Shown: positions 58,828 through 64,000 of the stretch, one piece after another
How positions within the stretch are numbered: the first letter of the stretch is position 1
Layout: each line of letters starts with the position of its first letter
NCBI GenBank assembly: GCA_020634755.1
Contig: JACKBC010000027.1
Coordinates: 1 to 64,000, forward strand
Direction: 5' to 3'
Length of the DNA: 64,000 nucleotides
Origin: Caldilineaceae bacterium
Lineage (GTDB): Bacteria > Chloroflexota > Anaerolineae > Caldilineales > Caldilineaceae
Program-made: the position numbers and the translations under genes
Notes under the pieces: model-generated
The model's input: only the letters and a program-made list of their open reading frames with translations
What the model was told of the DNA's origin: nothing
The model's database searches: none

Positions 58828-59025
58828 ATGTTAAGCACATTATTCGCCATCTTTATTGCGCTGAACGTAATCTCTAGTTTGGTTGTTTTGGCCGCCTGCG
58901 TTGTTTCTGGAAAATCTTCACGAATGGAAATGGCGCAAGAGTTGTCTACTCCGCGCAATTTACGTGTAGAGCTGGCGTATGCTGCCCCTGTGGCGGCCGG
59001 GCGTGCAATGGTTTCGCAAGCGTAA
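58828..59025 (+). CDS. Small protein with N-terminal membrane span
   Basis: The protein has 65 aa. ATG 58828 follows AAAGGAAA at ~8 bp. One hydrophobic helix (about 3-25: F-A-I-F-I-A-L-N-V-I-S-S-L-V-V-L) leads to a ~40-residue polar tail. It is the only plus-strand gene in the polysaccharide locus, divergent from the ArnE-like gene and convergent with the next minus-strand gene. The family is not recognised. The ribosome site and clean hydrophobic profile support it. A TTGACA-like -35 is not seen. Confidence 0.55.
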   Translation: MLSTLFAIFIALNVISSLVVLAACVVSGKSSRMEMAQELSTPRNLRVELAYAAPVAAGRAMVSQA

Positions 59026-59033
59026 GTCGCTGC

Positions 59034-60854
59034 TCACCGTTGTTCAATCGCCGTATTGAGCCATGCTGCTTCTTGTTGGGCATCAATGTATTCATACCAC
59101 CATTTGCGCATCTGAAGCCGTTCTTGTAGCTCGGACGGCGTAGAGGCGAGCAGAAAAGCAGATTGCTTCACATTCCCCTGGATCGCATATACTTCTCCTA
59201 ATAGCTGCACCGTGGTTTGGTCGCTGGGAGAGACTGCCAGGGCCTTTTCCAAACGGCGTTGCGCCACATCGTATTGACCCATGGAAAGCGCCAGTTGTCC
59301 CAAGCGCCGATTAGCCGTCACATTGGCGGGATTCAACGCCAGCGCCGCTCTATATTCTGCCGCAGCCGGTCCTAAGTTGACCGAATGCGTGCGACGCACC
59401 ATATCTTGGATGGGCCATTCCGGCCATGCATAAGTTGAAAGTTCAGCCCGCGTTTGCAACACGGCGCCCCAATTAGCCCGCAGGGCGGATATGGACCCTG
59501 GCCACGAAATCATGCACAAAATGGCCAGCACGGTTGGGGTGGCGCCCACAAGCCACCCGATCATCTGTTGTTTTGTGACCCGACTGGCTACTTCATCCAG
59601 CAAGCGAATCCCGGTCAGCGTCCGGCGCCCCACCTCCCAAGTACTATAAAGACCGCCAATAGATGCCCTAAATTGGGCTTTACGGCTATCTGCCTTGTCT
59701 AATTGCTGCATTGATAGGGCAAATCCAATGGGGAGAAATGTAATGAGCGCTAATGGTCCTGCATAGAGGGTGGCGTCTGTCAGCCCATGCACTATCATGG
59801 CTACTAGGGATGCTGTACCAATGGCGGCGGCCCTGCGCGTAGTCGTACTGCCGTGGAATCCTTGTCCCAAAACGACGGACGCAGTACTGACCAGACCGAT
59901 AAACCCTATTATCCCCAGCGCTCCCTGCTCCACTCCAATCTGAATAAACAGGTTGTGTGCATGTTGCAGATACGGCACATGAACCAGAAAGTAGTACGTG
60001 GAATAGACCATGGCGGAAACGCCTAAGCCGCTGCCCGTATAGCGGTAATCGCGTATAAGCGACATGCTGTCTTGCCACAAGCGCAAATGGGTCACCGGTG
60101 TGCTGCCAGCCGGTAGGAGCGCTTCGAGTTGTTTTGCCACCGGGGCAATCAAGAGCAGGCCAAATAGCACACCCAGCGTGGTTACAGCGCTCACGGCCAG
60201 CCAGTCGAGCCAACGTCTGTGGGTTGATGGCCGTCCAATGTCGGTGCGCCAATAGAGATAGCTCGCGCCCAGGAAGCCGGCAACCAATCCAGACCAGCCG
60301 CCGCGCGAAAAAGTCATGGTCAGCGCGGCCAGCCCCAATGTGAGGACCGCGGTAACTGCGTAGGTCGCCCACCGCCGTTCTGCTTTTGGCACGATCACAA
60401 TGGCGCCCGCGCTGAGCGGCATGAGCATGCTCAAAATATTCGCCACCACGTTTTCATGTAGCCCGATTGGAAGGGTCAATCGTGGTCGCATTTGCTGCAG
60501 GGCGATGGCGAAAGTTTGAAATGGGGCAAAGTCGTATTGCTGTCCGGCGCTCCAGTCGTGAACCAGCAAGAAATGGATGCTTAATGCGCCAGTCAGAACT
60601 GCACAGGCCTGGCACAGACGTTGGAGGACCACAAGGCCATGCCGTCGTACCTGCCAGATTAACAGCCACATGAGTATTAACCCCATAGCTAACGTAGCCA
60701 ACCGCTCCAGCGCGATTGCCCGGTCATACGCAGCCCATACCCCAAACAGGGCCGAAATTGTGTAGAAGAAAGTAGACGCGCCAGCGCTGCCTGCAAAAAC
60801 GTCGGTGGCTCTCATTCGGGTTGTGCGAAGAAATCTGTGATGTAATCCATTCAT
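59034..60854 (-). CDS. O-antigen ligase-like protein with C-terminal TPR
   Basis: The protein has 606 aa from ATG 60854 (M-N-G-L-H-H-R); ATG 60899 is in frame but lies inside the upstream gene. Ten or so hydrophobic helices occupy residues 25-370; the large loop has Y-L-Q-H-A-H-N-L-F-I-Q-I-G (near 297-309), the Wzy_C/WaaL-type His block. After a final helix near 420-445 the last ~130 residues are TPR-like (A-A-E-Y-R-A-A-L-A-L-N-P; L-E-K-A-L-A-V-S-P), a combination common in bacterial O-linked oligosaccharyltransferase/ligase relatives. It is a second polymerase/ligase besides the one at 36339. It ends 8 bp from the convergent small gene. Confidence 0.85.
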   Translation of the reverse strand: MNGLHHRFLRTTRMRATDVFAGSAGASTFFYTISALFGVWAAYDRAIALERLATLAMGLILMWLLIWQVRRHGLVVLQRLCQACAVLTGALSIHFLLVHDWSAGQQYDFAPFQTFAIALQQMRPRLTLPIGLHENVVANILSMLMPLSAGAIVIVPKAERRWATYAVTAVLTLGLAALTMTFSRGGWSGLVAGFLGASYLYWRTDIGRPSTHRRWLDWLAVSAVTTLGVLFGLLLIAPVAKQLEALLPAGSTPVTHLRLWQDSMSLIRDYRYTGSGLGVSAMVYSTYYFLVHVPYLQHAHNLFIQIGVEQGALGIIGFIGLVSTASVVLGQGFHGSTTTRRAAAIGTASLVAMIVHGLTDATLYAGPLALITFLPIGFALSMQQLDKADSRKAQFRASIGGLYSTWEVGRRTLTGIRLLDEVASRVTKQQMIGWLVGATPTVLAILCMISWPGSISALRANWGAVLQTRAELSTYAWPEWPIQDMVRRTHSVNLGPAAAEYRAALALNPANVTANRRLGQLALSMGQYDVAQRRLEKALAVSPSDQTTVQLLGEVYAIQGNVKQSAFLLASTPSELQERLQMRKWWYEYIDAQQEAAWLNTAIEQR

Positions 60855-60868
60855 AGTGGGCCTGAATA

Positions 60869-62656
60869 TTAAGTTTGCGTAAATTGCATCATTTGCCATC
60901 CAACACTCACTGCGCTCTTAAAACCTTGCCAAGAGTTCAACCCTCTTAGAAAAGTCCAGATGGGGCCGGGCCGCAATGACCATTCACGCGTGGCTCGGCG
61001 CTGCCAATATTCCAACTGCTCAGCCGTCAAGTTCTCATAGTCAAGCACGGTAGATTGATCCATATCCACCTCTTCCCACTTTGTGCCGGGCCGAAACCAG
61101 TTGTTTTCCACCACTTCGTAAAAGAAGGGTGTGCCCGGATAGGGCGCCGCAATATGAAAAAGCGCAATATCCAGCGGTAGTTCTTTGGCGTAATCAATCG
61201 TATCGCGGATCGATGGTTCGGTTTCGCCAGGCAGGCCAATAATGAAGTAGCCCCAGTTCTTGATGCCGGCGGCTTTGGCCCACTTGAGCGCTTTAAACGC
61301 TTGCTCCTTTTTGTAGCCCTTGCGCGCCCGCTTGAGCACCATTTCATTGGCGCTTTCAATGCCCCAGGAAATTAGCCAGCACCCCGCTTGGCCCATTAAG
61401 ACCAACATTTCTTCATCTACGTAATCGACGCGGCTGTTGCAGGTCCACGTAATCTTAAGTTTGCGCGTAATGATCAAGTTGCACAGCTCCACCACGTGAT
61501 CGCGATTAACGGTGAAGAGATCGGCATACATGTGAATATTGTGAATACCCAGGTTGGCTAGATATTCCAGCTCTTCCATAATGTGCTCGGCAGAGCGCAC
61601 GCGCACCGAATTCTGATACGTAACGTGCTTAATGCAATATTTACAGCCCGCAGGACAGCCGCGGCTGGTCACAATAAAGGTAAACGGACCGCGGATCATG
61701 GGCATGTGCTGGCTGTGGAGCGGTAGCAGCTCATGTTTGGGAATCGGCAGGTCATCCAAATCGGGAATAAAGGGACGATCGGGGTTGATTACAATCTCAT
61801 CGTCTTTGCGCCAGGCCAGCCCAAGAATGGAAGCCAAAGGATTCTCAGTTGCGGATACAGGAAAGACATCGGTGGTGGTATCGCGCCCCTTGCGCCGCAC
61901 TTGAAGCCGGCTGGTTTCATGCAGCATTTTGATCACGCGCGGGTCGCTGGCCGTTTTCCCCTCGAGCTTATCCAGCAATTCACGCAGCGTCATCTCCGGT
62001 TCGCCGCGCACAATAAAGTCCAGCGCCGGAAATGGGTGCATGGTTTCCAACGTCATGGGGGTGACATGCGTGCCAAATGCAATAGTGGCGGCGCCCAGCG
62101 ATTTGGCCAAAAAGACGCCATACATGTCATTGCGCAGCGTCGGCGCAGTGACCTGGGTCAAATAATATTTGGGGCGCTTCTCTTCCAGCAGCTGCTCAAA
62201 TTCGGACCAGCTCATGCGCAGCGCGTTGGCGTCAATGACCTCGACCGTATACTCAGGCTCCAGAATCGCCGCCATCTGCGCCAAACTTACCTGTGGCCAG
62301 ATCATATTTTCGCGGCTGCGGCGACCCACTCGATGTTGGCTGCGAATCCAGATGCCGCCATCCGGCGTAGGCGGGTTGACCAGCAAAATGTCCACCGTGC
62401 CCTGCGGGCGCGTCGAGGACGTAAGCGTACCCACTGTGGCCCCCGCGTCGGGAAATTCGGATGGCCGCAGCATGGGAATGCGGCGCGTGCCCAGGTTGTC
62501 GCGAATGTCGGGCGATAGGTCCATATTGGGTGTTTTGCCAGACCCTGGCATTGGTGGAACTGCGGGTGATTTCCCGTTAGATTCCACACCATTTTGGAGC
62601 GTCTCTGGCGACGGCTTAATATCTTTTTCCAAAATCACTTCACGCATTCCGCGCAA
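60869..62656 (-). CDS. Radical SAM enzyme with B12-binding-type N-terminal domain
   Basis: The protein has 595 aa. An N-terminal disordered segment (~80 residues) is followed by a Rossmann-like cobalamin-binding-type domain (D-I-L-L-V-N-P-P-T-P near 88-97) without the DxHxxG histidine. The radical SAM cluster motif is C334-P-A-G-C338-K-Y-C341 in S-R-G-C. W-G-I-E-S-A-N and G-L-P-G-E-T-E are typical of SPASM-less BchE-like members. Such enzymes methylate or rearrange lipids, sugars and antibiotics. Here it lies within the surface-glycan locus; the substrate is unknown. The start is ATG 62656, or ATG 62647. Confidence 0.88.
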   Translation of the reverse strand: MRGMREVILEKDIKPSPETLQNGVESNGKSPAVPPMPGSGKTPNMDLSPDIRDNLGTRRIPMLRPSEFPDAGATVGTLTSSTRPQGTVDILLVNPPTPDGGIWIRSQHRVGRRSRENMIWPQVSLAQMAAILEPEYTVEVIDANALRMSWSEFEQLLEEKRPKYYLTQVTAPTLRNDMYGVFLAKSLGAATIAFGTHVTPMTLETMHPFPALDFIVRGEPEMTLRELLDKLEGKTASDPRVIKMLHETSRLQVRRKGRDTTTDVFPVSATENPLASILGLAWRKDDEIVINPDRPFIPDLDDLPIPKHELLPLHSQHMPMIRGPFTFIVTSRGCPAGCKYCIKHVTYQNSVRVRSAEHIMEELEYLANLGIHNIHMYADLFTVNRDHVVELCNLIITRKLKITWTCNSRVDYVDEEMLVLMGQAGCWLISWGIESANEMVLKRARKGYKKEQAFKALKWAKAAGIKNWGYFIIGLPGETEPSIRDTIDYAKELPLDIALFHIAAPYPGTPFFYEVVENNWFRPGTKWEEVDMDQSTVLDYENLTAEQLEYWQRRATREWSLRPGPIWTFLRGLNSWQGFKSAVSVGWQMMQFTQT

Positions 62657-62732
62657 TCTCCTGTATATCTTTCGCCGAGCGGATATCGGTTCCGCCGCAA
62701 TTGCGTATCTGAAAAAGTAGGGTTGATGAACA

Positions 62733-62832
62733 TTAACAACTTATGTTACGCAAGCCTAGAGGAAAGTTGGCTGGCCGACGTTCCCGCTTCTCCCTTGCAC
62801 ACTGGCTGTCGCTGCGTAACGTGAGTTAATAA
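62733..62832 (+). repeat. R3 element, copy 2 (100 bp)
   Basis: It aligns without gaps with 31947-32046; ends TTAACAACTTATGTTACGC and, inverted, TTATTAACTCACGTTACGC. It lies between the GT2 stop (62848) and the radical SAM start (62656), both on the minus strand. Confidence 0.8.
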
Positions 62833-62847
62833 ATTGTTGACAGAATT

Positions 62848-64000
62848 TTATTTGGCGGTCGCGGGTGCGGCTTTGCCGGCCATGTGTCCGCGGACCGGGG
62901 CATGTTCTTTGCCCAACATATCTTCCGCCACCAACTCGTGGCGAATGCGCAGCGTGTCTAGCACCTGCATCTGTACCCAGGCAATAGCCAGCTGGATGCC
63001 GATAATGGAAAAGCCGGCGCTGGCTAAATAGTAGATCCAGAGCCGAGACACTTCCCAGCCGCGCAACCCCAGCAGCAAGCTGGTGAGACTCAACCCCACC
63101 CCCAATGCAAAGACCGTTATGCCCATCCAGCCAAAATGGCGATCTAGCCGCTGCTTAAAGAGCGGCCGCCCCCAGAGCCCTTGACGAACGGGACTTTTGT
63201 GAAAGAGCGCCACAAAATAGTTAAAACTCATGCCCAGCGCCAAAATGCTGACGCCCGCTACGCCTAACACCATGGCGGCAAAAAGCGTAAAGGCCCCCAA
63301 TGGGCTGACCGAGTTGATGCCGCTGAGGCGGGCGCCAATCAGGCCCAGCCCAATCAAAAAGGCCAGGGCTACGCAGAATAATCCCACCAGCCCCAATGGC
63401 CGCACAGGGTTGTAGTGCAGCGCCGTCCATACAATGGACTGGGCGAAACGAATGCCGTCGCGGACAACAGAGAGCTTGGAGCGGCCGGCGCGCTCGCTGT
63501 ACGGAATGGGGGCTTCCACCATTTTGAGCTTTTCATGCAGCGCCCGCGTACTCATGACGGGCGTCAAGTTGAGACCATCGGGCAGCGGGTAGAGACGCTC
63601 CAGGATCGACTTCTTAAAAACGCGTTGGCCGCTGGCTGAATCGGTAATGCGTTCGGCGCTGATCAGGCTGACCAAGCGGGCAAAGATCAGGTTGCCCAGC
63701 CAGCGCACGAGCGGCATTTGGCTATCGGCTCCGGCCATGCGCGAACCGATGACAATGTCCGCATCGTGTGATAGCGCCACCCGGCACAGCTGCGGATAAT
63801 ATTCGGGCGGATAGGTGCCGTCGGCATCCATAAAGCCAATCCACTCGCCGCGGGCAGCGGCAAAACCGGTTTTGAGTGCCGCGCCATAGCCGCCATTGCG
63901 CGCGTGGCGAATTAAGCGCACGCCCGGTTGGGCCGCGGCCAATTCAGCCGTTCCATCCGACGAGCCGTCGTCCACCACAATCAACTCCAGCTCATCAATG
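62848..64000 (-). CDS. GT2 glycosyltransferase with membrane C-terminus (N-terminus beyond window)
   Basis: The frame continues to the right edge, so the first residues are missing; 384 codons are visible. V-V-D-D-G-S-S-D-G-T (near the visible start) binds the nucleotide sugar; F-M-D-A-D-G-T-Y-P (near 50) is the DxD metal site. The G-S-R-M-A-G-A (near 80) block and the tail with four hydrophobic helices (about 200-345) match dolichyl-phosphate-mannose synthase-like/GtrB proteins. It may supply a lipid-linked sugar to the GT-C enzymes of the locus. It is upstream of the radical SAM gene, separated by an R3 element. Confidence 0.9.
   Translation of the reverse strand, partial: IDELELIVVDDGSSDGTAELAAAQPGVRLIRHARNGGYGAALKTGFAAARGEWIGFMDADGTYPPEYYPQLCRVALSHDADIVIGSRMAGADSQMPLVRWLGNLIFARLVSLISAERITDSASGQRVFKKSILERLYPLPDGLNLTPVMSTRALHEKLKMVEAPIPYSERAGRSKLSVVRDGIRFAQSIVWTALHYNPVRPLGLVGLFCVALAFLIGLGLIGARLSGINSVSPLGAFTLFAAMVLGVAGVSILALGMSFNYFVALFHKSPVRQGLWGRPLFKQRLDRHFGWMGITVFALGVGLSLTSLLLGLRGWEVSRLWIYYLASAGFSIIGIQLAIAWVQMQVLDTLRIRHELVAEDMLGKEHAPVRGHMAGKAAPATAK

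Overview
The window reads as a stretch of a bacterial chromosome at roughly 55-60 % G+C. The gene content suggests a filamentous or free-living member of Chloroflexota (Anaerolineae/Caldilineae-like). That placement is an inference. It rests on the Tubulin_2-type tubulin-like protein, the lipoprotein-like class A PBP with LysM tail, the very long secreted TPR protein, a TopA ending in basic C-terminal repeats instead of zinc fingers, and intergenic spaces full of short palindromic elements. I see no rRNA, tRNA, CRISPR array, prophage or intact transposase gene.

Region 1 (1-8 kb): the 3' end of a membrane-anchored protein is followed by a tubulin-like GTPase with a canonical terminator. Next comes a scar holding a nucleotidyltransferase fragment fused to a decayed copy of the tubulin-like gene's own 3' end, then a K+ channel with an RCK domain. 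A second scar joins two truncated genes, and a YrdB-like membrane protein and an M81 (MlrC) metallopeptidase follow.

Region 2 (8-34 kb) holds housekeeping and accessory genes: a class A PBP with LysM domains, topA, two paralogous M20 amidohydrolases flanking a lipoprotein, a small gene plus HNH endonuclease, recJ, an APC permease fused to UspA domains, a 38-aa membrane peptide upstream of lysA, a 1275-aa TPR protein, a HypE-like AIR synthase, and a GNAT / enolase-superfamily / Nudix series. The GNAT and the OSBS/NSAR-type enzyme, together with M20 enzymes, resemble the known D- to L-amino acid conversion route through N-succinyl derivatives.

Region 3 (34-64 kb) is almost entirely on the minus strand and is a surface-polysaccharide locus. 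It has an ABC exporter (Wzm/Wzt), two O-antigen ligase/polymerase-like proteins, several GT2 and GT4 glycosyltransferases, two GT-C-type membrane glycosyltransferases, an ArnE-like small transporter, an MBOAT/SGNH acylation pair, WbqC, a nucleotide-sugar epimerase, a Gfo/Idh oxidoreductase, a B12-binding-type radical SAM enzyme and a double-anchored beta-propeller protein. Many gene pairs overlap or touch (TAATG junctions), so long polycistronic transcripts are likely.

The intergenic regions carry at least five families of short non-coding elements with terminal inverted repeats: about 149 bp (3 copies), 96 bp (3 copies), 100 bp (2 copies), 133 bp with insertion-sequence-like ends (1 copy) and 80 bp (1 copy). 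There is also a palindromic family (2 copies) and a 16-bp tandem repeat. Several copies sit directly upstream of genes.
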